Assembly (NCBI RefSeq): GCF_004376845.1
Contig: NZ_SNUW01000011.1
Location: 55,038-119,037, forward strand
From: Psychromonas algarum
Lineage (GTDB): Bacteria > Pseudomonadota > Gammaproteobacteria > Enterobacterales > Psychromonadaceae
Length of the DNA: 64,000 nt
Reading direction: 5' to 3'
The notes beneath the pieces were generated by a model. That model saw only the letters and a list, made by a program, of their open reading frames with translations, was not told where the DNA came from and searched no databases. This document shows positions 38,215-46,281 of the stretch, in pieces (position 1 is the first letter of the stretch; each line of letters begins with the position of its first letter). The position numbers and the translations under genes are program-made.

Positions 38215-38374
38215 ACCTTAATTTCTCAAAGGTTTATTGATTTTATTTTTAGTATTAATTAAATATTAAACGCAATTATTAAGTCCTTTTCAAAAAATAA
38301 TCAAGCTTTAAACAAGTTGAAATTTTTACTTAAAAATCCCTTTAAAAAACATTTAAAAAAGGTTAGAGTTTATT

Positions 38375-38555
38375 TAACCCTCGGGTACCCGCTAATCTTG
38401 ACTACGTCCCTGAGCCGATAAGCATTACCCTGGTGAATTAGTTCGGATGCTATTGTGTAAGCTCGACTTGTATCGAGAAACCTGCGGCAAACACTGATAT
38501 ACCAACCTTGACCTTCGGGTTCAAGGTCACAGTCAACAACGGTATCCTTGGGTTA
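38375..38555 (+). ncRNA. ssrS: 6S RNA
   Basis: The conserved 6S core is present: GTCCCTGAGCCGATA near 38405-38419, a large interrupted bulge, and TTGACCTTCGGGTTCAAGGT near 38509-38528, close to the E. coli CTTGAACC...GGGTTCAAGG. The closing stem pairs TAACCC (38375-38380) with GGGTTA (38550-38555). It lies between zapA and ygfA as in E. coli. 6S RNA mimics an open promoter and holds sigma-70 RNA polymerase in stationary phase. Ends are approximate. Confidence 0.93.
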
Positions 38556-38686
38556 CTTTTCACTTTAAAATATCTATAAAGAACAACTATTTTTTATATT
38601 AATCCCCTTTAAATTAAATTTATCAATGCGTAACACACTCTTATTTGTTATGTTACATCACATACTTTGATCACCTTAAAAATACT

Positions 38687-39316
38687 ATGCCTAACCATAT
38701 TTCTGAACAACGAAATACGATCCGTCAGCAGATACGTGCATCACGTCGAGAGTTGTCATTAACAGAACAAAAAAATGCATCACAGAAACTCTTTACGCGA
38801 CTAATCACACACCCTAAAATTTTAAAAGCTCAGTCTGTATCAGTTACCTTGGCCCATGATGGTGAGATTAATTTATCTTTATTTATAGATTGGTGCTGGA
38901 AACATCAAAAACAAGTTTGCCTACCAGTACTCCACCCAACAGAAGAAGGAAAACTACTCTTTATTGAATACTGTCCAGACACGCCTATGATTAAAAATCA
39001 CTATGGAATTACAGAGCCAAAATTAATTCATGGACACCATGATAGCAACCACTTTATCAACACCACCCTCATTAACAATTTAGACATTGTATTCACTCCT
39101 TTAGTTGCTTTTGATATTCAAGGTAATCGTATTGGCATGGGGGGCGGTTATTATGATCGATTATTAGCACCTTGGTTTACACAAAAAACAGGCCCCTACC
39201 CTATTGGTTTAGCGCATAACTGCCAATATATTAATGAGTTACCAATACAGAGTTGGGATGTCCCATTACCAGAGATAATCACTCCGAACCAACATTTTCA
39301 TTTTAATAGAAGTTAA
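38687..39316 (+). CDS. ygfA: 5-formyltetrahydrofolate cyclo-ligase family protein
   Basis: 209 residues from ATG 38687 (an in-frame TTG at 38645 would read into a non-conserved leader). Motifs: EQRNTIRQQIRASRREL at the N-terminus, and the substrate/ATP region FTPLVAFDIQGNRIGMGGGYYDRLLAPW near residue 145. The enzyme turns 5-formyl-THF into 5,10-methenyl-THF. It is co-located with 6S RNA in nearly all gammaproteobacteria and is probably read through from ssrS. Confidence 0.93.
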   Translation: MPNHISEQRNTIRQQIRASRRELSLTEQKNASQKLFTRLITHPKILKAQSVSVTLAHDGEINLSLFIDWCWKHQKQVCLPVLHPTEEGKLLFIEYCPDTPMIKNHYGITEPKLIHGHHDSNHFINTTLINNLDIVFTPLVAFDIQGNRIGMGGGYYDRLLAPWFTQKTGPYPIGLAHNCQYINELPIQSWDVPLPEIITPNQHFHFNRS

Positions 39317-39368
39317 TTATTTACAAAATGCACATAAATATTGCTTAAATTTAAAGCATAATTAAGGG

Positions 39369-39374
39369 TATAAT
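39369..39374 (+). promoter_or_regulatory. rpiA: -10 element of the rpiA promoter
   Basis: A perfect TATAAT in GGGTATAATCGCC, 55 bases before the rpiA ATG. A -35 is not clear (TTGCTT at 39341 is 22 bases away). Confidence 0.45.
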
Positions 39375-39428
39375 CGCCCCACTTTTAAGACATATACACA
39401 TAATGTTTCATTTAATAGGATACAAACC

Positions 39429-40085
39429 ATGACTCAAGATGATAAGAAAAAAGCCGCTGCTTATGCTGCCTTAAAATATGTTGAAAAATTCAGCATTGTT
39501 GGCGTTGGCACAGGCTCAACTGTCAATCATTTCATTGATGCATTAGCAACAATGAAAAATGATATTGAAGGTGCAGTATCTAGCTCAGAAGCATCAACCG
39601 CTAAATTAAAAGAATACGGTATTCGTGTATTTGACTTAAATGATGTATCTGAATTAAGCATTTATGTTGATGGTGCAGATGAAATCAATTCTTTTAATCA
39701 TATGATTAAAGGCGGCGGTGCAGCATTAACTCGTGAAAAAATTGTATCAGCGGTCGCAGACAAATTTATTTGTATTGTAGATGACACAAAAAATGTAGAT
39801 ATTTTAGGTGGATTTCCACTACCAGTAGAAGTTATTCCAATGGCTCGCAGTTACGTAGCTCGAGAATTAGTTAAATTAGGCGGTTCTCCAGAATACCGCG
39901 AAGGTGTTATTACTGATAATGGAAATGTCATTTTAGATGTGCATAACCTAAAAATAACTGAACCACTAACACTAGAAAATAAAATAAATTCTATTGTTGG
40001 TGTTGTAACTAATGGTTTATTTGCAAACCGAGCTGCCGATGTTGTACTTGTAGGCACTGAAGATGGTGTAAAAACACTAAAATAA
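39429..40085 (+). CDS. rpiA: Ribose-5-phosphate isomerase A
   Basis: 218 residues: [25 protein letters not shown], the YVDGADEIN motif with catalytic Asp residues, [16 protein letters not shown] (catalytic Glu) and the C-terminal [19 protein letters not shown]. It interconverts ribose-5-phosphate and ribulose-5-phosphate. ribulose-5-phosphate is also the substrate of the isomerase at 30.7 kb. It precedes serA, as in E. coli (rpiA-serA). Confidence 0.97.
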   Translation: MTQDDKKKAAAYAALKYVEKFSIVGVGTGSTVNHFIDALATMKNDIEGAVSSSEASTAKLKEYGIRVFDLNDVSELSIYVDGADEINSFNHMIKGGGAALTREKIVSAVADKFICIVDDTKNVDILGGFPLPVEVIPMARSYVARELVKLGGSPEYREGVITDNGNVILDVHNLKITEPLTLENKINSIVGVVTNGLFANRAADVVLVGTEDGVKTLK

Positions 40086-40132
40086 GCAAATAAAGTAAAT
40101 AAAAATTCAAATGGTAATAAGTAGTTTCGATT

Positions 40133-40146
40133 TTTCATATATGAAA
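40133..40146. promoter_or_regulatory. Perfect palindrome upstream of serA
   Basis: TTTCATATATGAAA, a 14-bp perfect palindrome in the rpiA-serA gap, 114 bases before the serA ATG. It could be an operator, but in DNA this AT-rich chance is possible. Confidence 0.3.
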
Positions 40147-40259
40147 TAAGCGTCTCATATTCACAACGACATCTATTTTTGCTATTTTAATTGCACTAAA
40201 AATTTTAATATTAATTGTTGGTCCACTTGCCTTATTTTCATAAGGCCCAAGGAAATAAA

Positions 40260-41489
40260 ATGACAAAGTTTTCGCTCAATAAAGATAAAATTAAAATTCT
40301 TCTACTAGAAGGTTTACACCAGAGTTCAGTTGATACTTTTACTCAAGCTGGTTATACCAACATCGAAAGTATTAAAACCTCATTAAGTGAAGAAGATTTA
40401 ATTAAAAAGATTAAAGATGTACATTTTATCGGTATTCGCTCTCGCTCTAACTTATCAGAAAAAGTATTAGCAGAAGCTGACAAACTTGTCGCAATTGGTT
40501 GTTTTTGTATTGGCACAAACCAAGTTGATTTGGTTGCAGCACAAAAGAAAGGGATTGCTGTTTTTAACGCTCCTTTCTCAAATACACGAAGTGTTGCTGA
40601 ATTAGTACTAGGCCAAGCTTTACTTTTATTACGTGGTGTACCTGAGCGTAACGCTAAAGCTCATCGTGGTGAATGGGATAAATCAGCAACGGCTTCATAT
40701 GAAGCTCGTGGTAAAAACTTAGGCATTATTGGTTACGGTCATATCGGTACTCAATTTGGTATTCTTGCTGAAGGTTTAGGTTTTAATGTTTCTTTCTACG
40801 ATATTGAAAGTAAGCTAACTTTAGGCAATGCAACGCAAGTTGCATCTATGCAAGAGCTATTAGCAACATCAGATGTGGTTAGCTTGCATGTACCTGAAGT
40901 TGATTCAACAAAAAATATGATGGGCGCAAATGAATTTGAACAAATGAAAGATGGTGCCATTTTCATGAATGCAGCTCGCGGAACAGTTGTTGATATTCCT
41001 GCATTATGTGATGCTTTAAGAAGCAAGAAATTATCTGGTGCTGCTGTAGATGTATTTCCTACAGAGCCAAAATCAAATAATGAAGAATTTGATTCTCCAT
41101 TACGTGAATTCGACAATGTAATTCTAACACCACATGTTGGTGGTAGCACACAAGAAGCACAAGAAAACATCGGTTATGAAGTAGCAGGAAAATTAGTGAA
41201 GTATTCTGATAATGGCTCTACATTATCATCTAAAAACTTCCCTGAAGTATCTTTACCAATCCATAAAGGTACAAGCCGTTTATTACATATCCACCAAAAT
41301 CAACCTGGTATTTTAACTAAGATCAACTTAGCTTTTGCTGATAACGATATCAATATCGCAGCACAATATTTACAAACAAATGAAAATATTGGTTATGTAG
41401 TTATTGATGTGAATAGTGAAGATGCTAAAAAAGCATTAATCAAACTAAAAGAAATCGAAGGTACAATTCGAGCTCGTTTATTAAACTAA
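40260..41489 (+). CDS. serA: D-3-phosphoglycerate dehydrogenase
   Basis: 409 residues from ATG 40260 (AAGGAAAT upstream); the 15 residues of in-frame extension from 40215 are not family-like. Motifs: RSRSNLSEKVL, KLVAIGCFCIGTNQVDL, NAD fold LGIIGYGHIGTQ, ARGTVVDIPAL (catalytic Arg), VDVFPTEP, LTPHVGGSTQEAQENIG (catalytic His), and a C-terminal ACT domain (QPGILTKINLAFADNDINI) for serine feedback. First step of serine synthesis. Terminator follows. Confidence 0.97.
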   Translation: MTKFSLNKDKIKILLLEGLHQSSVDTFTQAGYTNIESIKTSLSEEDLIKKIKDVHFIGIRSRSNLSEKVLAEADKLVAIGCFCIGTNQVDLVAAQKKGIAVFNAPFSNTRSVAELVLGQALLLLRGVPERNAKAHRGEWDKSATASYEARGKNLGIIGYGHIGTQFGILAEGLGFNVSFYDIESKLTLGNATQVASMQELLATSDVVSLHVPEVDSTKNMMGANEFEQMKDGAIFMNAARGTVVDIPALCDALRSKKLSGAAVDVFPTEPKSNNEEFDSPLREFDNVILTPHVGGSTQEAQENIGYEVAGKLVKYSDNGSTLSSKNFPEVSLPIHKGTSRLLHIHQNQPGILTKINLAFADNDINIAAQYLQTNENIGYVVIDVNSEDAKKALIKLKEIEGTIRARLLN

Positions 41490-41518
41490 TCAACTAGTTA
41501 TAATAAATTTAGGATATA

Positions 41519-41548
41519 AAAAATGAGACTTTTAAGTCTCATTTTTTT
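41519..41548 (+). terminator. Terminator of serA
   Basis: AAATGAGACT (41521-41530) and AGTCTCATTT (41535-41544), a 10-bp stem with a 4-base loop, then a T-run to 41548. Confidence 0.88.
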
Positions 41549-41572
41549 GATCTTATTTAAAATAATATTTTC

Positions 41573-41610
41573 TAATACCAATTGTATTAAGCATGCAATC
41601 TATTTACTGT
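41573..41610. repeat. Dispersed intergenic repeat, copy D, internally deleted
   Basis: TAATACCAATTGTATTAAG at the left end, then GCATGCAATCTATTTACTGT. The left part matches the left end of copies A-C, and CTATTTACTGT matches the right end of copy C (57316-57326). The inner 110-120 bases are missing. It sits 17 bases from the ohr stop codon. Confidence 0.6.
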
Positions 41611-41627
41611 GATTAGTATAAATATTA

Positions 41628-42056
41628 TTAAATAACTGAAAGCTCTACTGAAATATTACCACGAGTCGCATTTGAGTATGGACAGACTTGATGTGCTTTC
41701 TCTACTAATGCTTCAGCACTCGCTTTATCCATATCGCCTAGTGATACAGCTAATTTCACAGCAATACCAAAACCGCCTTCGATTGGGCCAACAGCAACTT
41801 CTGAATTAATATAAACATCAGCAGGTAATTTAATTTTTTCAGCACCTGCAACGAATTTAATAGCACCGATAAAACAAGCAGCATAACCTGCAGCAAATAA
41901 TTGTTCAGGATTAGTCCCTTGGCCATCATCACCACCTAAGCCTTTAGGAGTTGATAAATTAACATCTAAACGACTGTCATCAGATTTAGCAACACCTTCA
42001 CGACCACCCGTTGCAGTGGCTTTTGCTGTATAAGCGACTTCTTGTAATACATTCAT
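41628..42056 (-). CDS. ohr: Organic hydroperoxide resistance protein Ohr
   Basis: 142 residues of the Ohr/OsmC fold. The two peroxidatic/resolving cysteines are in GYAACFIGAIKFVAG (about residue 60) and VCPYSNATRGNI (about residue 124). The N-terminal LQEVAYTAKATATGGREG and the NPEQLFAAGYAACF motif are Ohr-specific. It reduces fatty-acid and lipid hydroperoxides with lipoylated proteins. It is divergent from its regulator ohrR, with two identical palindromic operators in the gap. Confidence 0.93.
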   Translation of the reverse strand: MNVLQEVAYTAKATATGGREGVAKSDDSRLDVNLSTPKGLGGDDGQGTNPEQLFAAGYAACFIGAIKFVAGAEKIKLPADVYINSEVAVGPIEGGFGIAVKLAVSLGDMDKASAEALVEKAHQVCPYSNATRGNISVELSVI

Positions 42057-42094
42057 AATTAACTCCTAAAATTAATATTAACCAAAAAAATTAG

Positions 42095-42106
42095 TTTGCA
42101 TGCAAA
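42095..42106. promoter_or_regulatory. OhrR operator candidate 1 (TTTGCATGCAAA)
   Basis: A perfect 12-bp palindrome in the ohr-ohrR gap, 39 bases upstream of the ohr start codon. It is identical to the second copy at 42141-42152 and the flanks are mirrored (G before the first, C after the second). Confidence 0.65.
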
Positions 42107-42140
42107 ATAATAACGCGGGAAAATTACAATTGCAAATAAT

Positions 42141-42152
42141 TTGCATGCAAAC
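42141..42152. promoter_or_regulatory. OhrR operator candidate 2 (TTTGCATGCAAA)
   Basis: A second identical palindrome 26 bases before the ohrR start, 46 bases centre to centre from the first, i.e. close to whole helical turns. It is preceded by ATTGCAAATAA, a partial third half-site. Confidence 0.65.
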
Positions 42153-42178
42153 TAAAATGTTGTTTTTAAGGAGCCTTT

Positions 42179-42622
42179 ATGCGACACGAACAGTTAAAGT
42201 TAAAAAACCAGCTATGTCATCGTTTATATATGGCTTCTAATAGTATTGCTCGAGCGTATCGAGAACCATTAGCAAAGGTTAATTTAACCTATCCGCAGTA
42301 TGTTGTCATGATGGCATTATGGGAGCAGGATAAAATAACCATCGCAGAACTTATTGAAAAAACAGCGATTGATGGTGGTGCTATGACACAGATTTTAAAA
42401 AAAATGACAGAAAAATGCTTACTTAGCATTATCAAAGATGAGCAGGATAAACGAAAAAGAGTAATTAAATTAACTCAAGAAGGGCAAAAAATAAAAATAA
42501 AAGCCGTTGATATCCCGAGTCAAATTCGATGTAAATTTAATAATGTAAATTCACTACAAATAGAGCAATTAGTACAATTATTGGATTTAATAAACCATGA
42601 TTTAAAGACAGATAATAGATAA
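42179..42622 (+). CDS. ohrR: MarR-family organic peroxide sensor OhrR
   Basis: 147 residues. The N-terminal LKLKNQLCHRLYMASNSIARAYREPL contains the redox-sensing cysteine in the LC motif, and LTYPQYVVMMALWEQDKITIAEL leads into the winged helix (DGGAMTQILKKMTEKCLL, DEQDKRKRVIKLTQEG). Oxidation of that Cys by organic peroxides releases DNA and derepresses ohr. A second Cys (KCLL) lies in the wing helix. It is divergent from ohr across the twin palindromes. Confidence 0.93.
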   Translation: MRHEQLKLKNQLCHRLYMASNSIARAYREPLAKVNLTYPQYVVMMALWEQDKITIAELIEKTAIDGGAMTQILKKMTEKCLLSIIKDEQDKRKRVIKLTQEGQKIKIKAVDIPSQIRCKFNNVNSLQIEQLVQLLDLINHDLKTDNR

Positions 42623-42643
42623 AAACAGTTTAAAACAATGAAA

Positions 42644-43822
42644 CTATTTCATTGCCCAAGCACTGCCTACCTGAAAATATAATGCAGTATCATCAGGTCC
42701 TTGAGCGACATCCATGCCAACTTGTAAACCTAGTTTTGATGCGATCAAGTAACGGATCCCCGCACCTTTGCTATATACAATATCCGAATCATTTTTAAAA
42801 GAATCATGATTGAATGCTTTAGCAATACCTCCAAAACCTACCAATGTCCATCTAGGAATAAAGGTCCAACGTAACTCCAGTTCACCTTCTGTGATTAAAC
42901 TTCCTTGAAATTGCATTGCTTTCACACCACGTAGGTCAACAAAGGGATAAGCATAATAAGGCGCATCATCTCCATCCACACCACTAGCTGCAAAACGAGA
43001 ACCTAAAACCCAATTTTTAGCAAAGTCGTTGTAATAGAGTAAAGATAAATCATAATGAAGATAATCTTCATCACTTCCCCATGCACTATTCGCAGAAGAT
43101 AAACTCAAGCGACTTGCGATCCCATTATTAGGAGTAAATATATTATCTCGACTGTCATAACTTAATATGCCCGAAATAGAGGCGCTACGGCTCTGAAAAT
43201 TAACACCAGGTAACTCTATAGGTAATTGATTAAGACTAACTTGGAAATCACTATCAGAATCGATAAAGGTATAACTTAAACCAGCAAAAAAATTACTTTC
43301 TGCCAGTCGAAATTGAATTTCTTGTAAGAAAAAAGCCGCATTAGCTTCTAAATTAATATTTGATGAAGGTTTATCAATATTGTCTGATAGTCCATAATAC
43401 TCAATATTAACGTCGGCTTTACCTGCTGCGGCTACATATCGAATATTATCATCATCCCAAATACCAAGATGTTTACCTCCAACAAACCAAGTTCCATTCT
43501 CAGTTCCACCAGCAGCGACGACACTAACACTTGGTTTGCTTTTTGCTCCACCAAACTTATCATGAAAGTATACCAAGGCTAAACCACCACCATAACCAAC
43601 GGCAGGCTCAGTAATAATAATAGGAGTAGGTAAAAAACCTTTTTTTTCAAGTAGCCAATTACTCATATCTAACTGACCATCAGTTGGGTCAATAAATGCT
43701 TCAGACATAAAACTAGCGGCGACCGAGCTTTGCGAACAAAGTAAAGCAAATAAAAATGACTTTATTAAATTGAACGTAGCGTTATTAATACTTTTAGTAC
43801 AACACCCTAGATAAAACTGCAT
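42644..43822 (-). CDS. BamA/TamA-family outer-membrane beta-barrel protein
   Basis: 392 residues from ATG 43822, which has AAGGGA six bases upstream; an earlier ATG at 43843 would place that ribosome site inside the gene. A signal peptide ends near SSVAA. The body contains repeated amphipathic beta strands with glycine-rich turns (VGYGGGLALVYF, SYDSRDNIFTPNNGIASRLSL, VDLRGVKAMQFQGSLITEGELELRW), typical of the Omp85 surface-antigen (D15) barrel, and it ends in a FQVGSAWAMK strand. No POTRA domains are visible, so it is a small Omp85-like porin or lipase-type barrel. Function unknown. Confidence 0.8.
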   Translation of the reverse strand: MQFYLGCCTKSINNATFNLIKSFLFALLCSQSSVAASFMSEAFIDPTDGQLDMSNWLLEKKGFLPTPIIITEPAVGYGGGLALVYFHDKFGGAKSKPSVSVVAAGGTENGTWFVGGKHLGIWDDDNIRYVAAAGKADVNIEYYGLSDNIDKPSSNINLEANAAFFLQEIQFRLAESNFFAGLSYTFIDSDSDFQVSLNQLPIELPGVNFQSRSASISGILSYDSRDNIFTPNNGIASRLSLSSANSAWGSDEDYLHYDLSLLYYNDFAKNWVLGSRFAASGVDGDDAPYYAYPFVDLRGVKAMQFQGSLITEGELELRWTFIPRWTLVGFGGIAKAFNHDSFKNDSDIVYSKGAGIRYLIASKLGLQVGMDVAQGPDDTALYFQVGSAWAMK

Positions 43823-43867
43823 GATGAATCCCTTTAAACACACAATAATTATTGATGAGTAAATACC

Positions 43868-44830
43868 TTACACAAAAAAATCCTTTTGCTCTTGCAACTC
43901 TAAATATGTCCACGCAATAAAACGACTTATTTTTTGACCTTGTGACATCTCAACCACTTTCACTTGTTGTACTTTTTGTGCTTCTAATAGCTTTTTCAAA
44001 GGATTAACATTTTCAGATTTAGATAATAAACAAGTAAACCAACAAACTTGGTTTTTTATTAACAAGCTCTCTTCAACCATCTGTTTTACAAAAGCAATTT
44101 CACCACCAGCACAACTTAACTCATGTGCTTGCCCTGCAAAATTTAGTACATCATTAGGTTGTTTATTGGATACTGCATTTTTACTTAGATTCTTACGCTT
44201 TAATCGACTACCTTGCTCTGCTTTTTCCATTGAAGCATGAAAAGGAGGGTTGCACATAGTAAACGTAAAACGATCTGTTGTTTTCACCATACTAGAGAAT
44301 ATTTTTTGCGTATTTTTTTGCTGGCGAACAATGATCTTTTTACTAATATTTTTATTTGCATCTACCAATAACTTTGCCGTTTTAACAGCTAATGCATCAA
44401 TATCAGAAGCAACAAAAGACCATTCATAACAACGACTGCCTAGAATAGGGTAAATACAATTAGCACCACAGCCGATATCCAAACCTTTAATTTGACTACC
44501 TTTAGGTATATTTCCAGCAAAAGCAGCACTTAATAAGTCAGCTATATAATGAATATAATCAACTCGCCCAGGAATAGGTGGGCATAAATACCCAGCAGGA
44601 ATTTGCCAAAATTTAACATCATAAAAATGAGTTAATAATGCTTTATTGAGTAATAAAACCCCTTGAGGATCACTAAAGTTAATTGTTAAATCACCTTTAG
44701 GGTTATGGATGACATAAGGCTTAAGCTCAGGGCATGTTTTGATTAAAGCTGAAAAGTCATATTGCCCTTGATGAATATTTCTAGAGTGTAGCAATCCTTT
44801 GCTAGGATTAATTTTCTGACAATTATTCAC
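43868..44830 (-). CDS. rlmF: 23S rRNA (adenine-1618-N6)-methyltransferase
   Basis: 320 residues. N-terminal LHSRNIHQGQYDFSALIKTCPELKPYV and PPIPGRVDYIHYIADLL are typical of RlmF; the SAM motif is LDIGCGANCIYPILG and the N6-adenine catalytic motif is TMCNPPFHASMEKA. It methylates A1618 of 23S rRNA. The gene is monocistronic, with repeat copy B 85 bases upstream. Convergence with the barrel gene leaves only 45 bases. Confidence 0.92.
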   Translation of the reverse strand: MNNCQKINPSKGLLHSRNIHQGQYDFSALIKTCPELKPYVIHNPKGDLTINFSDPQGVLLLNKALLTHFYDVKFWQIPAGYLCPPIPGRVDYIHYIADLLSAAFAGNIPKGSQIKGLDIGCGANCIYPILGSRCYEWSFVASDIDALAVKTAKLLVDANKNISKKIIVRQQKNTQKIFSSMVKTTDRFTFTMCNPPFHASMEKAEQGSRLKRKNLSKNAVSNKQPNDVLNFAGQAHELSCAGGEIAFVKQMVEESLLIKNQVCWFTCLLSKSENVNPLKKLLEAQKVQQVKVVEMSQGQKISRFIAWTYLELQEQKDFFV

Positions 44831-44914
44831 AATAGCGCCTTTTAGTATTTTAGTATTCTATTTTTCATTCAATATCTTAAGTTTATTCAACCAATGAAGC
44901 TGAGACTGTTTTAT

Positions 44915-45068
44915 TATACCGATTACATTCAATATGTTGTCTAAATTTCGCACTGAAAAAACAGTTCAATTCAAGGCGTAAATTGATGTAAATGGCTATT
45001 CCCTTTACAAAATTTGCAACAAGTAAGTTGGCTGTTTTAACAAGTAAAATAGATAAGCTATTTATTGT
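44915..45068. repeat. Dispersed intergenic repeat, copy B
   Basis: Starts TATACCGATTACATTCAATATG, continues TCTAAATTTCGCACTGAAAAA, a GGCGTAAATTG segment and ends AAGTAAAATAGATAAGCTATTTATTGT, closely matching copy C. Its right end supplies the stop codon of the DUF3108 gene at 45062-45064. Confidence 0.75.
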
Positions 45069-45868
45069 AATTTGGTATTATTATGTTCAATTAACTCACC
45101 GTTAATATCTAACACCTTTCTTTTATAATGAAATTTAACCATTTGATTCTCAAACGTTGGAGCAAACCACGCAATAAAAGTACGATCGTTTTTTCTAACC
45201 TGCTCTACACGATAAGCTTCTAACTCGCCAAACTTTGTTTTTATTTTTTCTTTCCCTACTACTTTAAAGAAATAATGAGCCACACTTGTAGAAGTTTGCA
45301 TATAAAACTCAAAATCAATTTGTCCTGCTTTTAACCCCTCTGAAATTTGCAAAGTGATGGTATTAAAATCAACAATTGGAGCACTGTCATTAGTATATTC
45401 AGCTTTTTCTCCATTATTTACCACATGAGTCTTACGGCCATCTTTATCAAAATTAACCGTCATATCAACAACACTAAAACCAACACTTTGACGAAAAAAC
45501 GAACGACTTAAAAAAAGTTTTTGTTGTTCATCCCAATCAATATCCGATTTTTGGCTACCACCAAATGAGAAATATAAAAAAGAAAAATCAGCAACAGAAT
45601 TTACTTCAACATCTTTTCCTGTCCAATGATATTCCTGCGTCATTTTTCCTATTGAGATACTTTTATAATTCACCTGATAAACATAACGATTTTTAGTATC
45701 TAGCACATTCGTAGCAATTGCTTCATTTGCATTAGTTGTTGGAGTGCTTACAGTGCTTCCTTTTGTGACTTGTTCAGTTGGAACAGAATTTAATTCGTTT
45801 GCTATTAGTGTATTTGTGAATAATAAAAACAAACCTGAAAAAAGAAGTGTAAATCGTGTTTTAGTCAA
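45062..45868 (-). CDS. DUF3108 domain protein, secreted
   Basis: 268 residues with a Sec signal peptide (MTKTRFTLLFSGLFLLFTNTLIA) and a DUF3108 domain from about residue 60 (YVYQVNYKSISIGKMTQEYHWTGKDVEVNSVADFSF), beta-rich in composition. DUF3108 proteins are periplasmic and their function is unknown. The start overlaps the sufE-type gene by 8 bases, so they are one transcript. The stop codon lies within the end of repeat copy B; the last codons may therefore have been set by an insertion. Confidence 0.8.
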   Translation of the reverse strand: MTKTRFTLLFSGLFLLFTNTLIANELNSVPTEQVTKGSTVSTPTTNANEAIATNVLDTKNRYVYQVNYKSISIGKMTQEYHWTGKDVEVNSVADFSFLYFSFGGSQKSDIDWDEQQKLFLSRSFFRQSVGFSVVDMTVNFDKDGRKTHVVNNGEKAEYTNDSAPIVDFNTITLQISEGLKAGQIDFEFYMQTSTSVAHYFFKVVGKEKIKTKFGELEAYRVEQVRKNDRTFIAWFAPTFENQMVKFHYKRKVLDINGELIEHNNTKLQ

Positions 45869-46280
45869 TGGAGGTAATTCCTTTAATGTTTTTTATAATG
45901 GCAAATAAACCGTTAGATCGAGAAGGGCTTAAATAGTTTAATAGTCCTAATTCTGAAAATAATTTTTCACAATCAATGCTTTCTATTTGTTGTTTTGTTT
46001 TATTTTGGAAAATGAGTAAAATAATTTTCATTAACCCTTTTACGACTCTAGTATCACTATCCATTTCGAAATGGTAAATACCTTCTTTTTCGCTAATAAC
46101 TAACCAAGCTAAACTTTCACAGCCTTTAACTTGATTGCTTTCTATTTTCAAATGCTCAGGCAAGCTAACAAGCATTTTACCCAGTTGGATAATTAAACGA
46201 TATTGCGCGTCCCAACTTTTATTGTCTGAAAAAGCGTTTTTTAATTGTTGATAATCTGTAATGGTCGCTAATAGCTGCAC
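45861..46280 (-). CDS. SufE/CsdE-type sulfur acceptor protein
   Basis: 139 residues: AQYRLIIQLGKMLVSLPEHLKIESNQVKGCESLAWL, with the catalytic Cys in KGCES (about residue 53), and FSELGLLNYLSPSRSNGLFAIIKNI at the C-terminus. The protein accepts persulfide from a cysteine desulfurase (SufS or CsdA). No desulfurase is nearby, so whether it is SufE or CsdE is open. It starts 1 base after mrcB ends (on the minus strand) and overlaps the DUF3108 gene by 8 bases. Confidence 0.88.
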   Translation of the reverse strand: MQLLATITDYQQLKNAFSDNKSWDAQYRLIIQLGKMLVSLPEHLKIESNQVKGCESLAWLVISEKEGIYHFEMDSDTRVVKGLMKIILLIFQNKTKQQIESIDCEKLFSELGLLNYLSPSRSNGLFAIIKNIKGITSID

Positions 46281-46281
46281 T

